64,000 nt of DNA, taken from positions 1,612,001 to 1,676,000 of the forward strand of contig CAVZYX010000005.1 in NCBI GenBank assembly GCA_963779645.1. Reading direction: 5' to 3'. Under the pieces are notes generated by a model that saw only the letters and a program-made list of their open reading frames with translations, did no database searches and was not told the origin of the DNA. The position numbers were made by a program, and so were the translations under genes. Positions within the stretch are counted from its first letter, which is position 1, and the number at the start of each line of letters is the position of its first letter. Shown here piece by piece: positions 26,523 to 35,612 of the stretch. The stretch comes from CALMBW01 sp963779645. Its GTDB lineage: Bacteria > Actinomycetota > CADDZG01 > WHSQ01.

Positions 26523-27727
26523 TGAATAAGGTACGCGCACTCATCGTTGCGGGCGCTTTGGTAGCGGGGACGCTGCTTCCTGGCACTGCACGAAGTCAGC
26601 AAGACATAGTCAAGAGCGACAACGTCAAAGAGCTTGGTCAGAACCAGTACGAAGGTGGGACCGAGCTTGCAACTGACGGTTCGGGTAAGTGGTTGATCTC
26701 TGGCTCCATCGACGGGATCACGCATCGTGGCGAGGACACCACCCTCGGCGGGATGCACATCATGGACATCAGCAAGGGCGGTAAACCGGTCGAGGTTGGA
26801 TTCATGGACTGCCCTGGCAATGACAACGATGTCGAGTTTCTAAAGCCGGGTCTTGCGCTCATGGGGTTCGCAACGAACCAGTGTGCTCCAGCGGCTGGCA
26901 ACGGATTCGTCACTGTTGACGTGAAGAACCCTGCGAAGCCTCGGATCCTCGGGATGATCAACACTGGGAAGAACCACACGTTCAAGCCGATCCCAGGCAC
27001 GAACTACGTCTACACGGCGGGTGGTGGACTGGCCGGCGGTACTGGGGCTGGTCCCAAGATCGTGGATGTCAGCGATCCTCGCAAGCCGGTCGTTGTGTCC
27101 CAAGGTCAAACACTCACCATGGACTGCCACGACATCTCCTTCTACGTGAAAGGCGACACCCGCCTTGGCTTCTGTGCCGGCGCCATCGGTACCGGCGAGG
27201 TACAGATCTGGGACATCTCGAACCCGGAGGCCCCCGCGCTGCTGGGCAAGATCGTGAACCCCGCGATCCAGTACTCGCACTACGCGGTTGCTTCGCCCGA
27301 CGGGAAACTTTTGGCCATCGACGATGAGGCTTTCGCCGTTCACGACTGCAACACTGGTGCTAGTCCGGTCGGCCGCGTGTGGATCTATGACATCAGCAAC
27401 CCACAGCTTCCCCTTCTTCAGTCCAGCTACGCGCCTCCGCGTGGTGGGGACGGAACCTCAAACATCGGCAGCTACGCCGGTTGGGCCGACTCGTGGTGCC
27501 TGAGCCACGGCCTCGACTGGGCGCCCAAGGGCCGCAACCTCGCCGTGACCTGGTTCACGGGTGGGTGGAGCGTGCTTAACCTCGATAACCCGTTGATGCC
27601 TACCGAGGTGGCCTACTACCAGGCAAGCGATTCCGCTACCTACTCGATCCTGTGGGCCGGCAAATACCTCTACTCGAATGACATGCATCGTGGCACGGAA
27701 GGCTTCCTCATCAAGGGCCTGAAGTAA
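26522..27727 (+). CDS. exported LVIVD-repeat protein (second paralog)
   Basis: 401 residues, clearly a paralog of the gene just upstream. It shares MDCPGNDNDVEFLKPGLAL, MDCHDISFYVKGDTRLGFC, an LVIVD series (IWDISNPEAPALLGKIV) and the C-terminal YSNDMHRGTEGFLIKGLK. A signal peptide is present (ALIVAGALVAGTLLPGTARS). AAGGAGGGC precedes the ATG, which overlaps the previous stop. The pair likely arose by duplication and may form related surface propellers. Downstream lies the M14 peptidase, 2 bases later. Confidence 0.9.
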   Translation: MNKVRALIVAGALVAGTLLPGTARSQQDIVKSDNVKELGQNQYEGGTELATDGSGKWLISGSIDGITHRGEDTTLGGMHIMDISKGGKPVEVGFMDCPGNDNDVEFLKPGLALMGFATNQCAPAAGNGFVTVDVKNPAKPRILGMINTGKNHTFKPIPGTNYVYTAGGGLAGGTGAGPKIVDVSDPRKPVVVSQGQTLTMDCHDISFYVKGDTRLGFCAGAIGTGEVQIWDISNPEAPALLGKIVNPAIQYSHYAVASPDGKLLAIDDEAFAVHDCNTGASPVGRVWIYDISNPQLPLLQSSYAPPRGGDGTSNIGSYAGWADSWCLSHGLDWAPKGRNLAVTWFTGGWSVLNLDNPLMPTEVAYYQASDSATYSILWAGKYLYSNDMHRGTEGFLIKGLK

Positions 27728-27729
27728 TC

Positions 27730-29052
27730 GTGCGCCGTTATGTGAGCATCCTGCTAGCCGCCATCCTGGCGGCTAGCTTCGCGTCCTCTGCTACGGCGAA
27801 GGAACCTCCTCAGACGGGTTTCGAGCAGAACGGTGGCACCGAGTGGACGACCCACGAGCAAGAGCTCGAGTTCCTCGCAGCGGTGGACAAGATTTCGGAC
27901 CGCGTCGAGATCGATGTGATCGGCGAGACCGCAGAGGGTCGACCGCTTCATCTCGTTCAACTCGGTTTCCCGAAACCTGTTTCGGCGGCTCAGGCGCGTA
28001 GGCAGCCAACGTTGATGTTCGTTTGCTCGCAGCACGGGAACGAGCCTTCGGGTCGTGAGGCCTGTCTCAAACTGTTGCGAGACCTTGCGTTCACGGACGA
28101 CGCCGATCTGATCGCACAACTCAAGGACACGACGATCTTGTTCGTGCCTTCGGCGAATCCTGATGGGCGTGCGGCAAACATCAGAGAGAACTCTGCAGGA
28201 GTTGACATCAACCGCGATCACCTGAACCTGGAGACCCCGGAAGCCCAAGCCATGGCTGCTGTTGTCCGCGACTGGCAACCGGAACTCGCGATGGATCTTC
28301 ACGAGTACGGCCCTTCGGTCCCGGTTCTGTACGACGACGAGGTGCTCATCCTGTGGCCTCGGAACCTGAACACCGATCAGAAGGTTCACGACGCGGCCCA
28401 CACCTTGGTCGTCGATCACCTCGAGCCCAAGGCCGAGGAGGCCGGCTACTCCGCCGACGAGTACGGCCAGTACGAGATCGCCGATCAAGACATCCACCAG
28501 TCGGCCGGAGACGGCGACGAAGGGATCATGCGCAACGCGATGGGCTTGCGGCACAGCCTAGGAGTGCTGGTCGAAACGGCCGTCACCGAAGATCCCCGCA
28601 ACGGCCCCGGCGAACTGACGAGCGTTGCAGAACTCAACAATCGTCGCGTCGATGCACACATAGCTGTGGTGCACGCGGCCCTCGAGTACATGCGAGCCGA
28701 GGGCGATGCGATCGCGAAGGTGACATCGGGAGCCGCACAGCGGAAAACCGCGGAGGGCCGCAATCAATCAGCCCCCGTTTACTTCGATGGTGCCGACAAC
28801 GCCGAGCCAACCGTCATGCAAGATCCGGCCCCCTGTGGCTACAGGTTGAGTGGTCAGCAACTCGACACGATGGCCACTACTTTCGAGTTGCTGGGCATCA
28901 AGGAGCGCGGTGGATTCGTGTCGATGGCACAGCCCGCCGAGCCTTTGATCCCGCTACTGCTCGACGAGCGAGGATTGCGTCACTCCGTTGCCGCCGAGAT
29001 GGTCAACGCATGCGCCTACGCGACGTCGGGCTATCAGAAGGGCAGCTCCTAG
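27730..29052 (+). CDS. exported M14 family zinc carboxypeptidase
   Basis: 440 residues with an N-terminal signal peptide (ILLAAILAASFASSATA). Zinc ligands are His102 and Glu105 in CSQHGNEPSGRE and a later histidine in MDLHEYGPS. NPDGR and DINRDH complete the M14 core. It probably trims peptides or cell-wall peptides outside the cell. It directly follows the LVIVD genes, so the three likely form one exported operon. Its stop overlaps the convergent aminotransferase by 4 bases. Confidence 0.9.
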   Translation: MRRYVSILLAAILAASFASSATAKEPPQTGFEQNGGTEWTTHEQELEFLAAVDKISDRVEIDVIGETAEGRPLHLVQLGFPKPVSAAQARRQPTLMFVCSQHGNEPSGREACLKLLRDLAFTDDADLIAQLKDTTILFVPSANPDGRAANIRENSAGVDINRDHLNLETPEAQAMAAVVRDWQPELAMDLHEYGPSVPVLYDDEVLILWPRNLNTDQKVHDAAHTLVVDHLEPKAEEAGYSADEYGQYEIADQDIHQSAGDGDEGIMRNAMGLRHSLGVLVETAVTEDPRNGPGELTSVAELNNRRVDAHIAVVHAALEYMRAEGDAIAKVTSGAAQRKTAEGRNQSAPVYFDGADNAEPTVMQDPAPCGYRLSGQQLDTMATTFELLGIKERGGFVSMAQPAEPLIPLLLDERGLRHSVAAEMVNACAYATSGYQKGSS

Positions 29053-30254
29053 GACAAGAGATCGGCGATGCGACCGACGCCTTCAACGATGTCGTCATCG
29101 CCGAGGGCGTAGCTGAACCTGAAGTAGCCCGGAGCACCGAAGCCTTCGCCGGGAACGACCGCGACCTTGACCGTTTCGAGGATGACTTCGGCGAGTTGCA
29201 CAGTGCTCTCTATCTTCACGCCTGCGACTTCAGTGCCTATGAACGACTTGAACGAAGGGAAGGCATAGAACGCACCGAGTGGCTCGATGCAGTTCACACC
29301 ATCTATCTCGTTAAGCAGCTTGTGGATGGTTCTTCGACGGCGATCGAAAGCGTCGCGCATCATCTCGACCGCGGACAAGTCACCACTGACCGCAGCGAGG
29401 GCCGCGGCTTGCGCAACGTTGGCTACGTTCGAAGTCGCATGCGATTGGAGAGAGCTAGCGGCGGCGATCACGTCTTTCGGGGCGATCATCCAACCGACCC
29501 TCCAGCCGGTCATCGCGTAGGTCTTGGCGACGCCGTTGACGATGATGCAAGTGTCGGCCAGCTCCGGAACCTTGACCGGCATCGATGAGAACACGGCGTC
29601 CCCATAGACGAGATGCTCGTAGATCTCGTCGGTCAGGACCCAGATCCCGTGTTCGACCGCCCACTTCCCGATCGCTTCGACCTCGGCCGGGTCGTACACC
29701 GCTCCGGTCGGGTTGGAAGGAGACACGAAGAGCATCATCTTGGTGCGCTCTGTGCGGTGACGCTCGAGGTCTTCGACCGAAACCTTGAAACCCGTTTCTT
29801 CTGTCGTCTGGATCTCGACCACGCGGCCCCCGGCAAGCCTGATCATCTCGGGATAACTCACCCAGTAGGGCGCGGGGACGATGACCTCATCGCCCGGGTC
29901 GATGACCGTGAGGAAGGCGTTGAATAGAGCGTGCTTGCCGCCGTTGCTCACCAGGACGTTGGCCGCTTCCACCTCGAAACCCGAGTCTCGCTTGGTCTTG
30001 ACCGCGATCGCTTCACGGAGCGCCGGGAGCCCGGGGGCCGGGGTGTAACGGTGATACGTCGGGTTGGCAGCAGCCTCCGCGGCTGCGGCGACGATGTTGT
30101 CCGGTGTGTTGAAGTCCGGCTCGCCCGCGCCGAATCCGATCACTTTCTCGCCGGCGGCCTTGAGCGCCTTCGCCTTACCGTCCACAGCGAGCGTGACCGA
30201 TTCCGTGATCTCAGAGACCCTGCGTGACAACCTGTCCTGGTCGATGTTGCCCAC
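29049..30254 (-). CDS. class I/II aminotransferase (aspartate aminotransferase-like)
   Basis: 401 residues, PLP-dependent fold type I. The pyridoxal-binding lysine is in NGVAKTYAMTGWRVGW, with supporting motifs SNGGKHALFNAFLTV, PAPYWVSYPEM and SPSNPTGAVYDP. The pattern resembles bacterial aspartate aminotransferase of the AspB/AAT-Ib kind, interconverting aspartate and 2-oxoglutarate with oxaloacetate and glutamate. Substrate choice is inferred. Divergent from serC. Confidence 0.88.
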   Translation of the reverse strand: MGNIDQDRLSRRVSEITESVTLAVDGKAKALKAAGEKVIGFGAGEPDFNTPDNIVAAAAEAAANPTYHRYTPAPGLPALREAIAVKTKRDSGFEVEAANVLVSNGGKHALFNAFLTVIDPGDEVIVPAPYWVSYPEMIRLAGGRVVEIQTTEETGFKVSVEDLERHRTERTKMMLFVSPSNPTGAVYDPAEVEAIGKWAVEHGIWVLTDEIYEHLVYGDAVFSSMPVKVPELADTCIIVNGVAKTYAMTGWRVGWMIAPKDVIAAASSLQSHATSNVANVAQAAALAAVSGDLSAVEMMRDAFDRRRRTIHKLLNEIDGVNCIEPLGAFYAFPSFKSFIGTEVAGVKIESTVQLAEVILETVKVAVVPGEGFGAPGYFRFSYALGDDDIVEGVGRIADLLS

Positions 30255-30308
30255 CTCACGAAGTTAGATTGCGGGAACTGCACCTCTACCCTAAAGGTTG
30301 CCGAGTTG

Positions 30309-31445
30309 ATGAAGCCCGTACAGGCCGAGCTGATAGTCATCCCCGCCGAACTGAGGCCGTCGGACGGCCGATTCGGCTCCGGCCCTGCCAAAGTGCGCCC
30401 GGAGGCCGTTGCGGCCCTCAAGGAAGCTGCCCCGGGGTTCCTTGGGACGAGTCATCGCCAGGAGCCGGTGAAGGAAGTAGTCGGTCGCTTGCAGGAGGGA
30501 CTGTCCAGCTTCTTCACGCTGCCTGCGGACTATGAGGTGGTGCTGGGGAACGGAGGCACGACAGCTTTCTGGGATGCGCAGGTCTTCGGTCTCATCCGTA
30601 AGCGCAGTCAGCACGTCGTTTTCGGTGAGTTCTCCGGCAAGTTCGCCGAAGCGGCACGCCTTGCCCCTCACCTTGACGATCCAGAATCGATCGAAGCAGA
30701 GCCCGGAACGAGGGCCGAGCCGCACGCGGCCCCCGACGTCGATGTCTACGCGTTGATCCACAACGAGACGTCCACCGGTGTATCGGCCCAGATCAAGCGC
30801 CCCGGTCCAACGGGGTTGGTGACCGTGGATGGGACTTCGGGGGCCGGGGGCCTGCCGGTAGATCCAGCCGAGTTCGACGTCTACTACTTCGCTCCCCAGA
30901 AGACATTCAGTTCTGACGGAGGACTGTGGTTCGCACTGTGTTCCCCGGCAGCGATCGAGCGCATAGAAGAGGTCGCTGCCTCGGATCGCTACATCCCGCC
31001 ATCCGTGGATCTAAAGATCGCACTCGATAACTCGCGCAAGCGGCAGACCTACAACACACCGGCACTCGCCACGCTGTTCCTGATGCTGGAGCAACTCGAT
31101 TGGATGATCGACAGCGGGGGACTCGAATGGTCGATCGGACGGTGCGCGGCGAGCGCGCAACATATCTATTCGTGGGCCGAATCTTCCAGCGTCGCATTGC
31201 CGTTCGTCAAAGATCCGGAGCACCGCAGCAACACCGTGGCCACGATCGACTTCGCCGGTCACATCGACGCATCGGCGATCAGCGCTGCGCTGCGTGCAAA
31301 TGGCATCGTGGATACAGAGCCGTATCGGAAGCTCGGTCGTAACCAACTTCGGATAGCGATGTATCCGGCTGTGGAGCCGTCGGACGTTAAGCAACTCACC
31401 CGGTCGATCGACTACGTGATCGAGACACTCGATGCCGGTTCGTAA
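30309..31445 (+). CDS. serC: phosphoserine transaminase
   Basis: 378 residues from ATG 30309. The N-terminal FGSGPAKVRPEAVAAL and FLGTSHRQEPVKEVV, VLGNGGTTAFWDAQVFGL, and the PLP lysine in YYFAPQKTFSSDGG mark the actinobacterial-type SerC. It transfers an amino group from glutamate to 3-phosphohydroxypyruvate. The serA gene that makes its substrate lies 900 bases downstream on the same strand, with one other gene between. Confidence 0.94.
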   Translation: MKPVQAELIVIPAELRPSDGRFGSGPAKVRPEAVAALKEAAPGFLGTSHRQEPVKEVVGRLQEGLSSFFTLPADYEVVLGNGGTTAFWDAQVFGLIRKRSQHVVFGEFSGKFAEAARLAPHLDDPESIEAEPGTRAEPHAAPDVDVYALIHNETSTGVSAQIKRPGPTGLVTVDGTSGAGGLPVDPAEFDVYYFAPQKTFSSDGGLWFALCSPAAIERIEEVAASDRYIPPSVDLKIALDNSRKRQTYNTPALATLFLMLEQLDWMIDSGGLEWSIGRCAASAQHIYSWAESSSVALPFVKDPEHRSNTVATIDFAGHIDASAISAALRANGIVDTEPYRKLGRNQLRIAMYPAVEPSDVKQLTRSIDYVIETLDAGS

Positions 31446-31473
31446 GGCCACGCCCGTTACCGGCTCCTGACCG

Positions 31474-32316
31474 ATGTTGCGTCCGGCTCCCGCGATCGAT
31501 GTCCGGCCCCTCCTCGAAGAGGAGAGGGCCGAACTAATCGCCCTTCTCAGGGAGCTTGGGGAAGAAGGCAGCGCAGCACGGACAGCTTGCACCCCTTGGA
31601 CCGTCAAAGGGATAGCAGCTCACTTGCTCGGCAACGACATCTCGATGTTGTCGAGTGGTCGAGACGGATTCGATGACCCATCCAAAGTTTCTCCGGCCGG
31701 AGGGGAAGGGTTGCTGGAGTGGCTCGATGAGCGGAACCAGCGATGGGTCGGAGCGGCCGCATTCCTCAGCGTCGGAACGATCTGCGATCTCTTGGAGGCA
31801 ACCGGCTCGCTCACCTATGCCTTCTTCACCGAACTCGAGGCACACGAGCCGGGAAGCACGGTGTCCTGGGCTGGCGAGGGCCCCCATCCGAACTGGTTGC
31901 GGATCGGAAGAGAGTTCACTGAGAGATGGATCCACCAACAGCAGATCCGTGATGCCGTCTCGAAGCCTGGTTTGAACGGCCCTCGTTTCGTTACTCCGCT
32001 ACTGGGCCTGTTGCTGCGCTCTCTCCCCGTCGCCTATCAGGACGTCGAGGCACCCGACGAGTCGGCTATCGCCGTCCTGGTCGATGGCAGGGCGGGCCGG
32101 CCCTTCGCCATCAGACGGATCGTCGATGGTTGGGAACTTTGCGAAGGAAGGGACCAAGAGGTAGCAGCCTCGATAACGATCGATCAGGACACGTTGTGGC
32201 GTTTCCTATCTCGCAATATCTCGGCCAGACAAGCTCGTTCTCAAGCCGAAGCCACCGGGCCCAAGAAACTCACCGATCCCTTCTTCACGGCGGTTTCCGC
32301 GATCGTTCGGACCTGA
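31474..32316 (+). CDS. maleylpyruvate isomerase family mycothiol-dependent enzyme
   Basis: 280 residues. The N-terminal half is a DinB-like four-helix domain with TACTPWTVKGIAAHLLGNDI, where a histidine belongs to the metal triad, and REFTERWIHQQQIRDAV with the other ligands. The C-terminal half resembles an MDMPI-C/SCP2-like domain. The family includes mycothiol-dependent maleylpyruvate isomerase and other mycothiol S-transferases. Substrate unknown. It fits an actinobacterial, mycothiol-using organism. It lies between serC and serA but is not expected to be part of serine synthesis. Confidence 0.85.
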   Translation: MLRPAPAIDVRPLLEEERAELIALLRELGEEGSAARTACTPWTVKGIAAHLLGNDISMLSSGRDGFDDPSKVSPAGGEGLLEWLDERNQRWVGAAAFLSVGTICDLLEATGSLTYAFFTELEAHEPGSTVSWAGEGPHPNWLRIGREFTERWIHQQQIRDAVSKPGLNGPRFVTPLLGLLLRSLPVAYQDVEAPDESAIAVLVDGRAGRPFAIRRIVDGWELCEGRDQEVAASITIDQDTLWRFLSRNISARQARSQAEATGPKKLTDPFFTAVSAIVRT

Positions 32317-32345
32317 GACTTATCGAGGGCCGTTAGGCTCATCGC

Positions 32346-33932
32346 ATGAAGGTCCTTGCCTCCGAGAAGCTGTCTGCCGCCGGCCTGGAACGTCTTCGCG
32401 AGCATCTTGATGTCGACGTCAAGACGGGCTTAAGCCCTGAAGAGCTCCAAGAGATCATCGGCGAGTACGACGCTTTGATCGTGCGATCGGCGACCCAGGT
32501 AGATGCTGTGTTGCTCGAGAAGGCCGAGCATCTGAAGGTCGTTGGCAGAGCCGGGATCGGCTTGGACAACGTCGATGTCGACGCCGCAACCAAGCTCGGC
32601 ATCATGGTCGTCAACGCCCCCACGAGCAACGTCTTATCCGCCGCCGAGCACACGCTTGCGCTTCTGCTTGCCCAAGCTCGCAACGTTCCCCAAGCGCATA
32701 GCGCACTCATCGCGGGGAACTGGGAGCGTGACAAGTGGCAAGGGGTGGAGCTCCACGGCAAGACCCTGGGCATCATCGGGCTGGGAAGGGTCGGCACCCT
32801 CGTCGCGCAGCGTGCGAGCGCTTTCGGTATGCGCTTGGTTGCCTACGACCCATATGTGAGTCCCAACCGCGCGGCCCAGATGGGCGTCGACCTGGTCGAG
32901 TCCGTCGAGGATGTCGTTCGTCGGGCGGACTTCATCACGATCCATCTACCGAAGAACGCTGAAACGGTGGGGATAATCGGTCCCCGTCAGTTCGAATTGA
33001 TGCAACCCGGTGTGAGGATCGTCAACACATCGCGTGGGGGATTGGTCGACGAGGCCGCTCTCGTTGATGCTCTCGATAAAGGCGTCGTTGCCGGGGCATC
33101 TCTGGATGTGTTCGACGGCGAGCCGATCACGGAGCACGACCTTTTCCGGTTCTCGAACGTTGTCGTCACGCCTCATCTCGGGGCCAGCACCGCGGAGGCC
33201 CAGGACAAAGCTGGGTTGGCGATCGCCGAACAGGTCCTACTAGCGCTGCGCGGTGAGTTCGTTCCCTACGCGGTCAACGTCGATGTTGGTGCAGACATCC
33301 CCGAGCAGGTTCGGCCATATCTTCAACTTGCCGAGCGTCTGGGCCGTCTTGCCGTCGCGCTCGCCGGCGGTGGCATCGAGAGCCTGCGTTTCGACTATCA
33401 CGGAGGGATCGCCGAACACGACACGAGAGCGTTGACACTTTCCGGATTGAAGGGGTCGTTCACTGCGGTCGTTCATGAACCGGTGACGTTCGTCAATGCG
33501 CCTCTCCTTGCCAAGGAGCGCGGGATCGCCGTCGAGGAATCGAAGTCTGCCGAATCACTGGACTACGTCAACCTCGTAGAGGTCCACGCGACGACCAAGG
33601 GCGAAACCGTCACGGTGGGTGGGACACTCGTCGGCAAACGGGACAACGAGCGCCTGGTCAGGGTCTACGGATACGACCTCGACATGGCATTCCATCCCAC
33701 GATGCTGTTCCTTCGCTACGACGACCGTCCCGGCATCGTGGGCGTGGTGGGCACGTCTTTAGGAGAGGCGGGGGTGAACATCGCGAACATGCAGGTCTCG
33801 CGCCTTTCCGAGGGGGGAGAGGCTTTGATGACTCTGGCGGTGGATTCGGAGATTCCGAACGAGGTTCTTGACCGGATCAGTATGCAAGCAAAGCTGAGAG
33901 ACGCGAAACTGATCGTGCTGAGCGCCGACTGA
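32346..33932 (+). CDS. serA: D-3-phosphoglycerate dehydrogenase
   Basis: 528 residues, the long form. NAD motif GLGRVG (LGIIGLGRVGTLVAQRA) and catalytic residues in NTSRGGLVDE (Arg), DVFDGEPI (Glu) and PHLGAST (His) are all present. After the catalytic part comes the intervening ASB domain, then a C-terminal ACT domain (LRYDDRPGIVGVVGTSLG, VNIANMQVSR) that usually binds serine for feedback control. It oxidises 3-phosphoglycerate in the first step of serine synthesis. Confidence 0.96.
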   Translation: MKVLASEKLSAAGLERLREHLDVDVKTGLSPEELQEIIGEYDALIVRSATQVDAVLLEKAEHLKVVGRAGIGLDNVDVDAATKLGIMVVNAPTSNVLSAAEHTLALLLAQARNVPQAHSALIAGNWERDKWQGVELHGKTLGIIGLGRVGTLVAQRASAFGMRLVAYDPYVSPNRAAQMGVDLVESVEDVVRRADFITIHLPKNAETVGIIGPRQFELMQPGVRIVNTSRGGLVDEAALVDALDKGVVAGASLDVFDGEPITEHDLFRFSNVVVTPHLGASTAEAQDKAGLAIAEQVLLALRGEFVPYAVNVDVGADIPEQVRPYLQLAERLGRLAVALAGGGIESLRFDYHGGIAEHDTRALTLSGLKGSFTAVVHEPVTFVNAPLLAKERGIAVEESKSAESLDYVNLVEVHATTKGETVTVGGTLVGKRDNERLVRVYGYDLDMAFHPTMLFLRYDDRPGIVGVVGTSLGEAGVNIANMQVSRLSEGGEALMTLAVDSEIPNEVLDRISMQAKLRDAKLIVLSAD

Positions 33933-33956
33933 CCTCGGCGAGAACAAGGGGGAGTA

Positions 33957-34874
33957 ATGCCGATCGAACCGGTCGACAAAGTCTGGATGAATGGCGAGTT
34001 GGTCGATTGGGAAAACGCGACCGTTCACGTTCTTTCTCACGCCCTGCATTACGGCACCGGTGTGTTCGAAGGGATCCGTTGCTACGAGACGCCGAAGGGT
34101 CCTGCTGTGTTCCGCCTGAGGGAACACCTCGAGCGCATGGAGCGCTCGGCGAAGATCTTCATGATGGAGATCCCCTTTTCTGTTGATGAACTTGTCTCCG
34201 CCACACACGATCTGATCAAGGTCAACAAGATGAAGTCTTGTTACGTTCGTCCGATCGCGTTCCGCGGATATGGAGAGGTCGGCGTCAACCCCGAGGCGAA
34301 CCCGGTCGACGTCACCATCGCAGTGTGGTCTTGGGGCGCCTACCTCGGCGACGACGCCCTGAAGAACGGTGTTCGCATGACGATCTCGTCGTGGCGCCGG
34401 CACGATCCGAACATCATCCCGCCTGCCGCCAAGGTCACCGGCGCCTACATCAACTCGGTGGCCGCGAAGCAGGAAGCGGTCCACAAAGGTTTCGACGAAG
34501 CAATCATGTTGAACACCCAAGGCTTCGTTGCCGAAGCGACCGGCGAGAACCTCTTCGTTGTCAAAGACGGTGAGATCTTGACGCCCCCACTCGCAGCCGG
34601 ATCATTGGGTGGTATCACTCGCAGAACGGTGATGCAGATCGCCGCCGACCTCGGCAATCCCGTTCGCGAAGGGCAGATCGCGCGCTCGGACCTCTATCTC
34701 GCGGACGAGATGTTCTGCTGCGGAACGGCTGCGGAAGTAACTCCCGTGCGTGAGGTCGACGGTCGCATCATCGGCCCTCCCGGCCCCGTGACCCAAGAGA
34801 TCCAGGCGAAGTATTTCTCCATCGTTCGCGGTGAAGACGAGAAGTACTACGACTGGCTCGACTTCGTTTCCTGA
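33957..34874 (+). CDS. ilvE: branched-chain amino acid aminotransferase
   Basis: 305 residues, fold type IV PLP enzyme. FEGIRCYETPKGPAVFRL, the pyridoxal lysine in AAKVTGAYINSVAAK, the signature EATGENLFVV and GGITRRTVMQIA are all present. It transfers amino groups between glutamate and branched-chain 2-oxo acids, the last step of leucine, isoleucine and valine synthesis. AAGGGGGAG precedes the ATG. It lies 24 bases after serA, so may be co-transcribed with it. Confidence 0.95.
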   Translation: MPIEPVDKVWMNGELVDWENATVHVLSHALHYGTGVFEGIRCYETPKGPAVFRLREHLERMERSAKIFMMEIPFSVDELVSATHDLIKVNKMKSCYVRPIAFRGYGEVGVNPEANPVDVTIAVWSWGAYLGDDALKNGVRMTISSWRRHDPNIIPPAAKVTGAYINSVAAKQEAVHKGFDEAIMLNTQGFVAEATGENLFVVKDGEILTPPLAAGSLGGITRRTVMQIAADLGNPVREGQIARSDLYLADEMFCCGTAAEVTPVREVDGRIIGPPGPVTQEIQAKYFSIVRGEDEKYYDWLDFVS

Positions 34875-34899
34875 ACTTCAACCCTCCAACTACGGGCGA

Positions 34900-34911
34900 T
34901 GTAGTACTACA
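34900..34911. promoter_or_regulatory. 12-bp palindrome upstream of the ABC exporter operon
   Basis: TGTAGTACTACA is a perfect palindrome 27 bases before the first ABC gene. Immediately downstream is AGGTATAGGA, which could serve as a -10 element, and the AAGGAGGGG ribosome site follows. Its size and place suit a repressor operator. The regulator is unknown and the site is unproven. Confidence 0.4.
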
Positions 34912-34937
34912 GGTATAGGACGTCGTCCAAGGAGGGG

Positions 34938-35612
34938 TTGTTGGGGGGAGAGGCACTCGTTAGGTGCCGGTCGGTGGTCAAGACATACGAGCAGGCGACC
35001 GGGGTGGTCGAGGCTTTGCGCGGGGTCGACATCGACCTCGAAGGTGGACTCTTCACCACCATCTCCGGGCCCTCCGGTAGTGGGAAGTCATCACTCCTTC
35101 GTCTCATCGCCGGGCTGGATGTCCCTGATGAAGGAACCGTCACAGTCGATGGGGTCACGTTCAGTTCCCTCGGCCCGGCTGCCCGCCGTCGCAAACGACG
35201 GGATCTGATCGGCTTCGTATTCCAACGGCCTTCCGACAATCTCATCGGGTATCTGTCGGTTGGCGACCATGCACGCTTGGCAGCCGACATGCGAAACGTT
35301 CCTCGAGAAGGTGCCGAACAGATCCTCAAGTCACTGGGGATCGATCACTTACATGCAAGCAAACCTCGGCAGCTCTCCGGCGGCGAGCAGCAGCGCCTTG
35401 CTTTCGCGCAAGCCGCCATCGGCGGGCCAGCGGTCGTGATCGCTGACGAGCCAACCGCCGAACTCGATGACCATGCGACCGTCTCGCTGATCGAGGCGAT
35501 CAAGAACCTCACACGACAGGGGATCTGTGTTGTAGCGGCAACGCACGATCCCGAAGTGATCGGGCTTGCCGATGTAAACATCGCTCTCCATGAGGGCAGG
35601 GTCGAGGCGTGA
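34938..35612 (+). CDS. ABC transporter ATP-binding protein (MacB-like)
   Basis: 224 residues with Walker A GPSGSGKSSL, signature LSGGEQQRLAFAQAA and Walker B AVVIADEPTAELD, followed by a switch histidine in AATHDPEV. This is the LolD/MacB class of ATPases that power lipoprotein or small-molecule export. TTG 34938 or 34941 serves as start after AAGGAGGGG. It overlaps the next ATPase gene by 4 bases. Two ATPase genes plus one permease gene suggest a heteromeric exporter. Confidence 0.9.
   Translation: MLGGEALVRCRSVVKTYEQATGVVEALRGVDIDLEGGLFTTISGPSGSGKSSLLRLIAGLDVPDEGTVTVDGVTFSSLGPAARRRKRRDLIGFVFQRPSDNLIGYLSVGDHARLAADMRNVPREGAEQILKSLGIDHLHASKPRQLSGGEQQRLAFAQAAIGGPAVVIADEPTAELDDHATVSLIEAIKNLTRQGICVVAATHDPEVIGLADVNIALHEGRVEA

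Noticed and set aside
28353..29588. A 411-codon plus-strand open frame
   Set aside because: It lies across the M14 peptidase gene and antisense to the aminotransferase, is very rich in Arg/Gly/Ser, has no motif, and is a shadow frame of real genes.
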